Assembly: GCA_947495425.1 (NCBI GenBank)
Contig: CANLYR010000030.1
Span: forward strand, 1 to 52,491
Direction: 5' to 3'
Origin: an uncultured Aquimarina sp.
GTDB lineage: Bacteria > Bacteroidota > Bacteroidia > Flavobacteriales > Flavobacteriaceae
DNA: 52,491 nt
The notes below the pieces were generated by a model, which was given only the letters and a program-made list of their open reading frames with translations, searched no databases and was not told where the DNA came from. The translations under genes and the position numbers were made by a program. This document shows positions 8,419 through 18,800 of this stretch, one piece after another; the stretch's first letter is position 1, and each line of letters opens with the position of its first letter.

Positions 8419-8805
8419 ATGGTAAGTAGAGACAGGTTATATCAAACATTTGGAGAGTTACTGTATGTAATAGCTATGAGTGATGGAGTTATCCAGAAGG
8501 AAGAAGTCGATACCCTTGAAGAAATTCTAAAAGCTCATCCTATGGGAGCAGATATCAAATGGTCTTTTGATTATGAAAGCGCTAACCAAAGTGATGTAGA
8601 AACCTTGTATAAAAAAGTTATAGAGGTGTTTTCTGATCATGGCCCAGATCAGGAATATGATTTTATGATCTATGCGCTTACCAAAATAGCCGAAGCTTCC
8701 AAAGGAATTCATCCAGATGAAGAAAAGGTAATCACTAACTTTTCTAAAGATTTACTCGAACGATTTATAGATGATATCGAAAAAATTAAAGAAAAATATA
8801 ATTAA
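8419..8805 (+). CDS. TerB-like protein
   Basis: A 128-residue acidic, all-helical cytoplasmic protein with a TerB-type pattern: an early ELLYVIAMSDGVIQKEE segment (residues ~13-29) and a second acidic helix pair (KGIHPDEEKVI). TerB-like domains are named for tellurite resistance operons, but stand-alone copies like this are widespread and mostly uncharacterised. It lies 22 bases after hemB and just before the cytochrome lipoprotein, so it may be cotranscribed. No other ter genes are nearby. Confidence 0.7.
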   Translation: MVSRDRLYQTFGELLYVIAMSDGVIQKEEVDTLEEILKAHPMGADIKWSFDYESANQSDVETLYKKVIEVFSDHGPDQEYDFMIYALTKIAEASKGIHPDEEKVITNFSKDLLERFIDDIEKIKEKYN

Positions 8806-8824
8806 CCACATGTTATTCTATCCT

Positions 8825-9214
8825 ATGCAAAATATAATAGCTCTACTGCTAAGCATTACATTGCTTTCTACAAGTTGCCAATCCGAAAAAAAAGACAAAG
8901 AGGAAATCAAAATAGGGACAAAGAACCAAGAACGCTCATCTTTTGATGTCGGGAAAAACATTTTTAACGGAAAAGGAAAATGTTATACCTGTCATAAAAT
9001 CGATAAAAAATCTATAGGTCCCGGTATTATGGAAATTGTAAAAATCTATAAAGCACAAAATGCTGATTTGGTTGCATTTTTAAAACAAGAAGCAGAACCT
9101 ATCGTAGATCCTGAAAACTATGCTGTGATGAAAACCAACTTTGCTATACTCAAGACATTCACACCAGAAGAACTCAAAGCACTCGAAGTATATATGACAC
9201 AAGTGCGCAAATAA
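8825..9214 (+). CDS. c-type cytochrome lipoprotein
   Basis: Start chosen at ATG 8825, which gives a compact lipoprotein signal (MQNIIALLLSITLLSTSC); an earlier in-frame ATG lies at 8810. After the lipidated Cys comes a charged linker and a single haem-binding CYTCH motif (TGT TAT ACC TGT CAT near 8981-8995). A Met in VMKTNF or the later YM is a possible axial ligand. At about 129 residues it fits a small class I cytochrome c domain attached to a membrane, likely serving electron transfer in the periplasm. Its redox partner is not visible here. Confidence 0.85.
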   Translation: MQNIIALLLSITLLSTSCQSEKKDKEEIKIGTKNQERSSFDVGKNIFNGKGKCYTCHKIDKKSIGPGIMEIVKIYKAQNADLVAFLKQEAEPIVDPENYAVMKTNFAILKTFTPEELKALEVYMTQVRK

Positions 9215-9275
9215 CAAAAGTAATGGTCATAATTATGAGTTCAAATCCTTATTTTAGCAGTACATATATCTTGCA

Positions 9276-10358
9276 ATGACCTTACTTATAATTTACGCCG
9301 TAGTTTCTATTTTCTTTTCTTTTCTATGCTCAATTCTAGAGGCAGTATTACTTAGTGTTACACCAACATTTATTAATCTCAAAAAGAAAGAAAAAAAACC
9401 TTACGCTATTACCTTAGAGAACCTAAAGAAAGACGTAGACAAACCTTTGATTGCGATTCTTACCTTAAATACAATTGCCCATACCGTAGGAGCCATCTTG
9501 GTAGGTGTGCAGGCAGAACAATTACCTTATAAATTTGAAATCTTTGGTGTGAACATGGTGGGCATAGTATCCGCAATTATGACCATGTTAATCTTAGTAG
9601 TTTCAGAAATTATACCCAAAACCATTGGAGCTACGTTTTGGAAAAAACTAGCAAACTTTACTTCCAAAGCGTTAATCGTTTTAATAGCTCCGCTAAAATA
9701 TACAGGAATCTTATGGCTACTTCAACTCACAACCAAACTTATAGGGGGTAAGGGGCATCATGGCTCTGTGTTGAGTAGAGAAGATTTTACGGCGATGACC
9801 AACATTGCAGAAGAAGAAGGGGTTTTTGAGAAATCTGAGTCCAAAGTGATTCGAAACCTGCTTAATTTTAAGGCGGTAATGGCCAAAGACATTATGACCC
9901 CCAGAACCGTATTAAAAATTGCATCAGAAGACCAAAGTATAGCGGATTTTTTTGAAGCCAACAAAAATCTACGATTTTCTAGAATACCGGTCTATAAGAA
10001 TAATACAGATCATATTACAGGATATGTGCTCAAAGATGAAGTTTATAAAGAAATGGCAGAAGATCAACATGATAAAAAGCTTGTGGATCTTAAACGGCAA
10101 TTATTTGTAGTAAATCGCAACGTAGCTGTTCCCGATTTATTCGAAAAGTTGGTTGCACAAAAAGAACACGTTGCACTCGTTGTTGATGAATACGGCTCTG
10201 TAAGTGGTTTGGTAAGTATGGAAGATGTTATAGAAACCTTACTTGGATTAGAAATTATGGACGAAAGTGATACCGAGAGTGATATGCAGGATCTGGCACG
10301 AAAGAACTGGGAAACCCGCGCACGACGCCTTGGTATTTTAGAAGATGACCCCGAATAA
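9276..10358 (+). CDS. CNNM/CorC-type membrane protein (DUF21 plus CBS pair)
   Basis: A 360-residue protein with about four hydrophobic segments in the N-terminal DUF21 domain (residues 1-150) and two CBS domains (about 190-330; GYVLKDEVY and SGLVSMEDVIETLLG). Relatives are the CNNM/CorC magnesium or divalent-ion transporters, often annotated as hemolysins without evidence. The usual C-terminal CorC/HlyC domain is absent and the protein ends soon after the second CBS domain. ogt starts on the base after its stop, so the two are cotranscribed. Confidence 0.88.
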   Translation: MTLLIIYAVVSIFFSFLCSILEAVLLSVTPTFINLKKKEKKPYAITLENLKKDVDKPLIAILTLNTIAHTVGAILVGVQAEQLPYKFEIFGVNMVGIVSAIMTMLILVVSEIIPKTIGATFWKKLANFTSKALIVLIAPLKYTGILWLLQLTTKLIGGKGHHGSVLSREDFTAMTNIAEEEGVFEKSESKVIRNLLNFKAVMAKDIMTPRTVLKIASEDQSIADFFEANKNLRFSRIPVYKNNTDHITGYVLKDEVYKEMAEDQHDKKLVDLKRQLFVVNRNVAVPDLFEKLVAQKEHVALVVDEYGSVSGLVSMEDVIETLLGLEIMDESDTESDMQDLARKNWETRARRLGILEDDPE

Positions 10359-10838
10359 ATGGTGCAGATATCATATATAGAAACCCCTTTAGGAATTGCC
10401 AAAATATCGGGAGATAGCAATGGCATAACTAGTGTTTCTATCACCCAAGAACCAACAGGAAAATTAACAACAGAAACACCTACTTCTCTACAAGGTGCTA
10501 GTACTCAGCTCAAAGCCTATTTTGAAGGGCAACGATCTGGTTTTGACCTTAAACTGAATCCATCTGGAACCGAATTTCAGAAAAAAGTATGGAACGAGTT
10601 GCTCAACATACCCTTTGGTAAAACAGTAACCTATCTCGATATCGCTAAGCGATTAGGGGATCCAAAATGTATTAGAGCTGCCGCTTCGGCAAATGGCAAA
10701 AACCCATTGTGGATCATAGTACCTTGCCATCGTGTAATCGGTAGTGATGGTTCGCTAACTGGATATGCCGGAGGATTATGGCGAAAAAAATGGTTGTTGG
10801 ATCATGAAAACCCGGTAAAACAACAATCGCTATTTTAG
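10359..10838 (+). CDS. ogt: Methylated-DNA--protein-cysteine methyltransferase
   Basis: A 159-residue suicide DNA repair protein that transfers alkyl groups from O6-alkylguanine to its own cysteine. The active-site motif VPCHRVIG is present with C123, and the arginine finger region is in CIRAAASANGKNP (about 104-115). The N-terminal Ada-like half is short but complete. Start and the preceding CNNM stop are directly adjacent (TAAATG). Confidence 0.95.
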   Translation: MVQISYIETPLGIAKISGDSNGITSVSITQEPTGKLTTETPTSLQGASTQLKAYFEGQRSGFDLKLNPSGTEFQKKVWNELLNIPFGKTVTYLDIAKRLGDPKCIRAAASANGKNPLWIIVPCHRVIGSDGSLTGYAGGLWRKKWLLDHENPVKQQSLF

Positions 10839-11019
10839 GCGATACATTCTTGAGGTTATTTTTATAAGCTCAACCTAGGCCAAAATATAAAAGAGGAATG
10901 AAATTTTATTCTGTCAGTTCCGGAAAATAAAACTAATATATTTTATCATTGCATTCTAAACCACTTGTTTTTTTTAATTAAATTGGCTTATACTCATTTT
11001 TCATTTAAGGACACCAAAC

Positions 11020-12180
11020 ATGAAAATTTTCAAAAAAATTCTTAAAGGACTACTAGCAATCATTATTTTATGTATTGTCTTACTATATATTTTTGATTCT
11101 GAATATATCCTTAAAGGAGTTCGAGTTGTGTATATGACAGGGCATACCACGGCGTACATAGACGATTACCCTCATTTTGATAATCGTACCATAGAAAATG
11201 GAAACGCGACATTGCCATGGGCAATACATCAAGAATATAATACAGTTGAGGCTCCTGATCGCCTTAATGAGATCAATGAAGAATTAGGTACAGTAGCCTA
11301 TTTAATTATCAAAAATGATAGTATTTGGTATGAAAATTATGCAAACGGGTATGGTACGGAGTCCAAAACCAATTCATTCTCTATGGCAAAAAGTATCACT
11401 ACAGCTATGCTGGGAAAAGCGATTATGGAGAGTTATATAAAAAGTCTGGATCAACCGCTGGGCGATTTTTTTCCAGAATTTTCCGAAGGTTTAGCATCCA
11501 AAACGACAGTCGGTGATCTTTCTTCGATGTCTTCTGGACTCAATTGGCAAGAGAGCTACACCAGTCCTTTCTCAATCACAGCAAAAGCGTATTATGACAC
11601 TAATATCAGAGAAGTGCTATTAGGATTGGAGGTCGTCGAAGAACCCGGTAAGGAGTTTAAATACCTAAGCGGAAACACACAATTGCTCGGGATGGTTATC
11701 GAGAAAGCAACAAACAAAAGTTTATCACAATATTTGAGCGAAAGTTTCTGGAAACCTATGGGGATGGCACAAGATGCAATTTGGCAATTAGACAGTGAAG
11801 ATAGCGGAATGGAAAAAGCCTATTGTTGTATAGCGAGTAATGCCAGAGATTTTGCACGCTTTGGAGTGCTCTTTAAAAACAAAGGTATTTTTGCCGGACA
11901 GCAACTATTACCTGCAGAGTTTACCGAACTCGCGACCCAACCAAGGTTTACAAAGGATGATATGTACGGGTATGGTTTTTGGCTATCAGACCATATGGAT
12001 AAAAAAATCTTTACCATGCGCGGTATTTTAGGTCAGTATGTAATCTGTATCCCAGAAGATGATGTTATTATAGTTCGATTAGGACATAAGCGCGGGCAAT
12101 TTGTCTCTGGTGAATCTTTTACAGAAGATTTCTTTGTATTTATTGAAGAGGCGTATAAGATGCTAGAGAATGCTTCATAA
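11020..12180 (+). CDS. Serine hydrolase, class C beta-lactamase fold
   Basis: A 386-residue protein with an N-terminal hydrophobic segment (residues 7-24) that is either a signal anchor or a signal peptide. The catalytic SxxK is S121-M-A-K124. The second box reads KYLSGNTQLLG, and the third, normally HxG, is near MRGILGQ. Members of this family act as esterases, D-aminopeptidases or penicillin-binding enzymes; the substrate cannot be told from sequence. The exonuclease gene starts 11 bases inside its 3' end. Confidence 0.88.
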   Translation: MKIFKKILKGLLAIIILCIVLLYIFDSEYILKGVRVVYMTGHTTAYIDDYPHFDNRTIENGNATLPWAIHQEYNTVEAPDRLNEINEELGTVAYLIIKNDSIWYENYANGYGTESKTNSFSMAKSITTAMLGKAIMESYIKSLDQPLGDFFPEFSEGLASKTTVGDLSSMSSGLNWQESYTSPFSITAKAYYDTNIREVLLGLEVVEEPGKEFKYLSGNTQLLGMVIEKATNKSLSQYLSESFWKPMGMAQDAIWQLDSEDSGMEKAYCCIASNARDFARFGVLFKNKGIFAGQQLLPAEFTELATQPRFTKDDMYGYGFWLSDHMDKKIFTMRGILGQYVICIPEDDVIIVRLGHKRGQFVSGESFTEDFFVFIEEAYKMLENAS

Positions 12181-12883
12181 AATTAGTCTAGAACATATCT
12201 TATTTTTGGATATAGAAACGGTTCCGGTACACGAAAGTTTCGACGAACTCAATGATGAAATGAAGTATTTGTGGGCAGACAAAACTAAATATCAACGCAA
12301 AGAAGATGTTACACCCGAAGCATTTTATGACCGTGCGGGTATCTGGGCAGAATTTGGTAAAATTGTATGTATCTCTGTTGGTTATTTTACCTATAAAGGG
12401 GAGACTCGATCGTTTAGAACAACTTCGTTTTATGGAGAAGAAAAACAACTCCTTCTTGATTTTAAAAACCTTGTAGAAACCCACTTTAATAAACAACATC
12501 ATTTACTTTGCGCGCATAATGGTAAAGAATTTGATTTTCCCTACATTGCACGTAGAATGATTATTCATAGTATAGCACTACCTCATAAATTAAATCTTTT
12601 TGGCAAAAAACCTTGGGAGGTTTCTCATCTGGACACTTTGGATTTATGGAAATTCGGTGACTATAAACATTATACCTCTCTAAAATTATTGACCAATATA
12701 TTGGGAATACCATCGCCCAAAGATGATATTGATGGCAGCCAGGTACGACAAGTATATTATGAGGATCAGGATATCGATCGCATTATCATCTATTGTGAAA
12801 AAGATACAGTTGCTGTAGCACAGGTTCTACTTCGATTACGGCAAGAAGAACTGCTTGGTGATGATGAGGTAGTTTCTGTATAG
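12170..12883 (+). CDS. PolB-like 3'-5' exonuclease
   Basis: A 237-residue protein of the DEDD exonuclease superfamily, of the stand-alone type related to the proofreading domain of family B DNA polymerases. ExoI is FLDIETVP (D14, E16), ExoII HNGKEFDFPYI (D122) and ExoIII YCEKD (Y208 and D212), so all four acidic metal ligands are present. No polymerase domain follows. The likely role is DNA or RNA 3' trimming in repair. It overlaps the serine hydrolase gene by 11 bases. Confidence 0.87.
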   Translation: MLHKISLEHILFLDIETVPVHESFDELNDEMKYLWADKTKYQRKEDVTPEAFYDRAGIWAEFGKIVCISVGYFTYKGETRSFRTTSFYGEEKQLLLDFKNLVETHFNKQHHLLCAHNGKEFDFPYIARRMIIHSIALPHKLNLFGKKPWEVSHLDTLDLWKFGDYKHYTSLKLLTNILGIPSPKDDIDGSQVRQVYYEDQDIDRIIIYCEKDTVAVAQVLLRLRQEELLGDDEVVSV

Positions 12884-13286
12884 CATCATATATCTACAGT
12901 ATGTTGTAAAAAAAATTTCCCCCTCCATTAAGGAGAGGGAATTTCAAGTAATTATATACCCGTTGTGTCCCCCAACACGCCCGAATAAATATCCTTATGA
13001 GAAAATATAAATTCAGATATATCCTTCGATATAATTACAAGCAAGCAATAGTTTAGAAAAATACTTCTGCGCTATTAGATACTATTGTTTTTAATTTGAA
13101 AGAATACAGCTAAATAAAGAAGATGTGTGTGATTGTTCCGTCTTGAAGTATTATTAATAGTGCGAATATATAGATTTATTTTAACACAATGACCATTTTG
13201 TTAACTTTTTTTTATGACACTGTGCTCGGTAGCTACTGGTTTTTTTGATTGAATACGCTGCAAATACAATAGTTAGGGATCATTTT
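12884..13286. other. 403-bp gap between convergent genes with a G/C-rich hairpin
   Basis: No reading frame above 20 codons is convincing. The only clear structure is an imperfect hairpin at about 12914-12944 (TTTCCCCCTCC, loop ATTAA, GGAGAGGGA), a plausible terminator for the exonuclease gene. The rest is AT-rich DNA up to the end of the leftward DUF2834 gene. Confidence 0.6.
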
Positions 13287-13619
13287 TTAGATAGTTTTCA
13301 TTCTTTCTATCTTACACTGTCTCAAATACAAAAAGAGTGGAAAAGTAAAGGCTATTGCTACTAAAAAGGTTAATGGGATCAATATCCACCAATTTTTAAT
13401 CTTTAATTTAATCGCTTCCGGAATATACCACACAAAAAAAGTGAGTACTACCACCAACAAATCAGCACTTAGAGATTTTGCCGGAAACGTTGTTTTGGTT
13501 AGCGCTATAAAGTTTAGAATCGACGTGTCTTCTGCAGTCCTATAAAACTGAATATTAAAATACCACGTATAGCATACACCGGCGATCGCTAATAATAAGA
13601 AAATATATTTAAGTTTCAT
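13287..13619 (-). CDS. DUF2834 small membrane protein
   Basis: About 110 residues from ATG 13617-13619 (MKLKYIFLLLAIAGVCYTWY), with three hydrophobic segments at roughly 4-22, 55-72 and 80-100. The start of the first helix and the YTWYFNIQF sequence are typical of DUF2834. Function unknown. A longer upstream extension is possible but would run into the VF530 gene. It follows VF530 by 28 bases on the same strand, so the two are likely an operon. Confidence 0.8.
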   Translation of the reverse strand: MKLKYIFLLLAIAGVCYTWYFNIQFYRTAEDTSILNFIALTKTTFPAKSLSADLLVVVLTFFVWYIPEAIKLKIKNWWILIPLTFLVAIAFTFPLFLYLRQCKIERMKTI

Positions 13620-13647
13620 TGTGAGTGATTTTTGTAGTTGAAAGCAG

Positions 13648-13905
13648 TTATCCATGCGGTGTTGAATTCTTCTTTTCAAGATCAAGATAAAGCTGTTCGA
13701 CCTTATCTCTTGCCCATTGCGTTTTTCTTAAAAACTTAAGGCTAGACTTGATAGAAGGATTACTTTTAAAACAATTGATATTAATTTTCAGTGCTAATTT
13801 TTCCCAACCATAATGCGCTACCAAAGTTTCAAGTACAGTAACTAGTTTTACTCCGTGCATTGGATTATTGGGTTGTTGTTTACGATGATTCTTTTCTTTA
13901 TCCAT
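13648..13905 (-). CDS. VF530 family DNA-binding-like protein
   Basis: An 85-residue basic protein with the family core NNPMHGVKL...[13 protein letters not shown]...[22 protein letters not shown]...WAR. The family (VF530/DUF2132) has a solved helical fold and is proposed to bind DNA, but its biological role is not known. Length is full. A TATATTTG promoter box lies at 13943-13950 on this strand, leaving about a 30-nt leader. Confidence 0.9.
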   Translation of the reverse strand: MDKEKNHRKQQPNNPMHGVKLVTVLETLVAHYGWEKLALKININCFKSNPSIKSSLKFLRKTQWARDKVEQLYLDLEKKNSTPHG

Positions 13906-13942
13906 GAGTATCTTATTGTGCTACACTTTTTATGTTTAGTTT

Positions 13943-13950
13943 CAAATATA
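13943..13950 (-). promoter_or_regulatory. -7 element upstream of VF530
   Basis: The plus strand reads CAAATATA, a perfect TATATTTG on the coding strand. No well-spaced -33 TTG is visible, so the call rests on the -7 box and its distance to the start codon. Confidence 0.4.
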
Positions 13951-14167
13951 GGAAGGATGTCAATACGACCTCCTTTGCGTTCTATTTTCATATATTTTCT
14001 CATTAAAATCACTTCTAAGCTATAAAATAAGGGGTTTAATGCATAATTACATCCCTAAGATAGTATAATATTGATTACAAAAAGCAGGGCTTAGATCATT
14101 GGCTTTCTATTCAACCCTTATCTTTACTTTATCTATTTTGCAGATATCAAATCAAATTGAAGTTACT

Positions 14168-15301
14168 CTAGAAGTATTTTATCAATTTTGATGTGCTTTG
14201 GCGTTTGTAATTAGAGAATTTTTTTGTTGGAAAATATAACAAAACAGACATTGTAATCGAAATGAGCCAGAGTTGATACACATGACTTACTTGAATAGGC
14301 TCACCTTTATTTATTGTAAAGATTAGAATTCCATGAAAAATCAAAAGAACGTAGAGGTGGATAATATAAAAGAACATAGGAGCAGAGCCGTACATTTTAA
14401 AATCTGAAAAAAGCGGCTATTCATTTTCTCAAAATAAGCAAGTAGTAAAAAACCGATACCCAAAGCAAATAATAAAAAATGAAGAGAAGGAGGGTATTTT
14501 GTGTAATTCAAAAAAGAAGCTATTGTTTTTAGAACCGAGTCTTGTACCTCCCAGGGCAAAGTTTCTCCATAGATATTCCATCCACTTAAGATCAAAAGCA
14601 AAGTAAGCGTGGAAAACCCAAGAAACATAAGTATTCTTTGTCTCTTTGCTGATGCTATGAAATGATGATATAGAGGCCCTGTAAAGTACCCTAATAAGAT
14701 TACGCCTATCCACGGAAGTACAGGATAAGAAGCTCTGATATCTATAAAACCATTAGTTACCAAATAACCTCTATCGTGAAAAACAGTCCAAAAGTTATAA
14801 CCGAATTCAGTATTCTCAAATGTTATGGGGGTGAGTACATTGTGCCCAAAAACTATGATAAACCCAAGGATTTCAATCCAAACTCTTGGCATTTTACTCA
14901 AGAAAGCTAAGCAAATCATACTTATTCCGATTGCCCATATGACTTGCAAATACAATGTATGATAAGATGCAGACCAAGCAAAATTAATAAGTGTTATTTC
15001 TAAGACAATTAAGAAAAAGCCTCTTTTCAATAAAAATGAAGTTGCTGATCTTGGTGGTTTATCCTTTGGATTCGAATATAACCAAACCGATAACCCTGTT
15101 AAAAAGACGAAAATAGGTGCACACAAATGAGCTAGTAATCTGGTAAAAAACAAACTGCTACCAGTTTCTTGAATTGCCATAGGATCTGTTATATGATGAT
15201 GAGTGAAAAAATGTTCTCGTACATGATCTACCAACATTATTAACATTACCAAACCTCTTAATATATCAATAGATGCAATCCTAGTGGTTTTTTTTTGTCA
15301 T
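14168..15301 (-). pseudogene. DUF1624/acyltransferase-like membrane protein broken by two homopolymer frameshifts
   Basis: The reconstructed protein is a full-length multi-pass membrane protein of the DUF1624 type (related to heparan-alpha-glucosaminide N-acetyltransferase). The typical N-terminus RIASIDILRGLVMLIMLVDH is readable, but the A9 run at 15288-15296 puts every upstream ATG out of frame; eight As would join ATG 15299-15301 to it. At the 3' end, ...RFFQILK leaves frame at a run of four As (14395-14398 on the plus strand). One more A would continue into MYGSAPMFFYIIHLYVLL, the conserved last helices, ending at 14168. It is either a true pseudogene, a phase-variable gene, or two sequencing errors in A-runs. 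Confidence 0.7.
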
Positions 15302-15482
15302 TTCCCATTTTTTTGAATGTCTTGTTAACGGCTTAGTACATGAGCATTAGCAGGTTTCGAGGCACAGCATCGTTGGACTACAATATACTTTATTTAAATG
15401 AAATAGCGATTTAAGAAAGAATCCAAACCGTTATTGCTTATATGACAAGTTGATGTGATGTTATTTAATGCAAACACTGGAT

Positions 15483-15647
15483 TCAGTTGAATTTGACCTC
15501 AATAGCTTTTAAGACTTTCATTGTTGTTGCAAATTGAGGCTTAGCTCCCTCCGACAACGTTTTGTACAAACTTGGTCTACTCAGCCCAGTTTCTTCTGCA
15601 ATTCTTGTCATTCCGATAGCTTTTGCGATATACTGTCCGCCGCACAT
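15483..15647 (-). pseudogene. Truncated HigA-like antitoxin
   Basis: A 54-codon frame ends in the C-terminal helix-turn-helix typical of the RelBE/HigBA-type addiction module antidote: IAKAIGMTRIAEETGLSRPS, LYKTLSEGAKPQFATTMK, VLKAI. Normal antidotes are about 90-100 residues; the N-terminal 35-45 are missing. Upstream in frame the sequence stays open for only 17 codons before a TAA. No RelE/HigB toxin gene is adjacent: upstream lies the subtilase terminator. Likely a leftover of a toxin-antitoxin pair. Confidence 0.7.
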
Positions 15648-15769
15648 TTTGATTGTGTTTTGATCCTCAATTTTAGATTTCCTTTCAAATTTCAGTTAAA
15701 CTTCCGCAAGATCCATTATTTTTATGCAAGAGTAATGTCAGTCGTTAGGTTTTGATTTTCAGATACATT

Positions 15770-15813
15770 CATTAAAAACAAAACCTCCTGAAGCAAAATG
15801 CTTCAGGAGGTTT
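15770..15813 (-). terminator. Intrinsic terminator of the subtilase gene
   Basis: A perfect 14-bp stem (AAACCTCCTGAAGC, loop 15795-15799, GCTTCAGGAGGTTT) is followed on the minus strand by TTTTGTTTTT. It lies 22 bases past the subtilase stop. Confidence 0.9.
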
Positions 15814-15834
15814 AAAATTTGAATTTATGTATTG

Positions 15835-18800
15835 TTATTTCTTTACAACAAAACGAGTAATTAAGTTACCAACCTTTATAAAGTAAGATCCAGCCTCTAA
15901 TGCTTGAACATCAACTGTATTAGTGTTTGTAAATATTCCATTGTATAATATCGTTCCGAGTGTACTATAGATGATATACTGTTTACCATTAAGAGCTTCC
16001 TGAGTACTTATATTAATAATTGGCTCAGTAGCTGGGTTTGGATATGCAGTTAATGTTGGCTTTTCAAAACTAGTAATCGGTGGTCCTGAAGTAACAGAAT
16101 TTGTTGCAAAAGAGGCAGCAGTATCACATGCTCCAAGATTATTCCATCCTGATGCTGTTCTTTCGAACAAGCTTCCTTGATACGTCACACGTTCTCCAAC
16201 TTGATACGTTTTCGTACTACTCCAAGCGGCAACACCATCACATAAATCTATAGGACCTCCGGTAAAAGAGCTCGTAAGGGATACGTTATCAATTGCAATA
16301 TCTGCTTGCCAGGTAGATCCGGTTACCCTGTTAAAACGTAGTTGAACACCACCACCAACGTAGGCAGCTAGGTCAACACTTGCCTCTAACCAAGAGTTTC
16401 CTTTATTTCCGGTTTCACTCCAGATCGTTGTCCAGGTAGCACCTTCATCAGTACTTGCATCTACAGCAATACTTCCCATATCAGCCGCTCCATACATGTG
16501 GTAGCTAAATGTGAAGCTAGCCTGAGAAAGACCACTAAGATCAAAACAAGGTGAATTTAGAATAGCTTGTTTGTTAGGAAATCCAGCTCCGCTTCCTGAA
16601 GCTTCTACAAAAATATAATATGTTCCTTCAGTAGCACTTGCAGGTCCTGTTCCTCTTGATGGAGTTCCGCTAGCATTTACTGTCCAGTTAACATCATCAC
16701 CAGTTGATTGAGACCAGGCTCCGAGTGTATTTTCAAATCCTTCGGTATACGGGAAAGCCGTGATACCTGATGTACACCCTGTACCTGTTCCTCCTCCGGC
16801 AGTAGTAATGTTTAATGCACTACTGGCTGCAGATTCATTTCCTGCAGCATCTTTGGCTGTTACACTAAATTGATATGCAGTATTTGCTGTTAAACCAGTA
16901 ACATTAGCTGTTGTAGCAGTTACGGTTTCTATTACAGTACTTCCTTGATATACATCGTAACCAGTTACGCCTACATTATCTGTAGCAGCATCCCAGTTTA
17001 GTGTTAACGTAGTTTCAGTAACATTTGATGCAGCTAATCCAGCCGGTACAGTTGGTGCTTGTGTATCTGCTGTAGTTCCTGCTATAATAACAGTATAATC
17101 TTCAACTTCTCCGTATTCAAAAGATTCACAAGATGTAGGCGTTCCGTTATATTTCATAGAAACCCGCATTCTTGTATTTCCATCTTTTGCTCCAGTAGGA
17201 ACAGTAAATGTTATGCTTACTGGTGTTGTTTGAGTCGCTGCTTGATTTACTACTTGCTCCCCAGCATCTGTAAAATCACCGTTTTGGTTATAATCAATCC
17301 ATACGCCGTATCCTTCATTGTATACAGTGCCAGCCCAGGTTGGTGTAACAGAAATTGTGTAGTCACCACCTTTTGCCAAATTTGTAGAAATCCCTGTAAA
17401 ATCATTATAACCACTTGCTTCAGCACCAGATGTGTTATCGATCGTTTCCAATTGAACACGACTAATATATTCATCAGTTACCTTTTGTCCATTGGATGGG
17501 CAATATACCAGTTGAAATTCTGTAGTACTAAAATTTGTAGTGCTACTATATGCAGATGTAGTTCCGTCATCACAGATACTTCTTACCTGAACTTCATAAG
17601 AAGTTAACTCGGTCAACCCTGTTAAGTTTGAAGTAGTGCCGTTTACAGCAGTATCCGTCCAGGCTGATGTTCCTGCAACTCTATATCTTAGATCGTATGT
17701 TGCAGCAGGTACAGCAGTCCAGCTAAGTGTAGCTTTATCAAACCCTATGTTAGAAGTGGCAACACCTGTTGGTACTGTTGCATTACAAACCACAGGAGTT
17801 CCTGTTACTCCTGTAACGATAAGGGAGAAGTTTTGGCTTCCTCCTGTTAAAGAACCTTTGTTTGTTACCGTAATTGTATATGCTCCAGAAGCACCTGCTA
17901 CATCTATTCTTTCATATGGATCCACAGTATTATCACCAGTACCGTTGGTAGTTATTCCTGTAAGTCTATACGGGCTATATGTTGTAGCACCTTTGGTTAC
18001 TCTAATATCTAAATCATTTATAAGTACTGGAGTATTAGAGTTGGTAGCCGTTACTACAGTACCTGCTCTATCTGTCCAAGAGATAGACGCCATTAATGGA
18101 TTAATCCCATCAGAATCTACAGTAATCGAATACGTCTGCCCGCTAGTTAAAGTTAATTCTTCAATTTTTGACTCACTTCCATTAGCAGTAATTGCTTCAG
18201 CAGCTGTTTTAGCATTCATTAATCCCCATCCGTAAACTGCATCGGGTCCAGAAGGACCTGCATCATCTGCAGTATGCAAAGCCACCCCTTTTAGTGTTGC
18301 AGCTCTCATAAAATTACCGTTGAGGTTATTATAATGTTGTTGTAATAACAAAAGTGATCCAGCAACATTTGGTGAAGCCATAGATGTACCCGTAATACTA
18401 TTGTAAGCCGTATCGCTACTTTCGTATGTAGAGTACACTCCTGTTCCATTACCCGTAATGTCTGGCTTGATTCTATAATCATCTGTTGGTCCTTCACTAC
18501 TAGAACTATTTATAGTTAGACTTACTAGTGTACCATCGTTATTCACATTAGCATCTTGTGCATTCGCAACAACCATATTGTTTTTTGATGTAGAGTGTCC
18601 TGTTAATTTATCATAGGAAGAGTTACCATTTAATGGAGCGCCATTGTAACTATTTTGATTGCCATCATTACCTGCAGCAACTACCATTAAATAGTATGGA
18701 GCATTGAACATTACATTATCCCAATCTCGAGAATCCTGAATATATGCTCCAAACCATTGATCAGGAACTTGACTGCTCCTAAAACCATAAGAGTGGTTAG

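Noticed and set aside
8419..8805. Tellurite resistance operon
   Set aside because: Only one TerB-like gene is present; no TerA, TerC, TerD or TerZ neighbours.
15534..15755. Plus-strand 73-codon frame
   Set aside because: It lies antisense to the HigA-like fragment, which has recognisable family sequence.
17059..18235. Two long plus-strand open frames inside the subtilase gene
   Set aside because: They are antisense shadows of a gene with intact catalytic triad and domain structure; their translations are Cys/Ile-rich or Val-rich without any family features.
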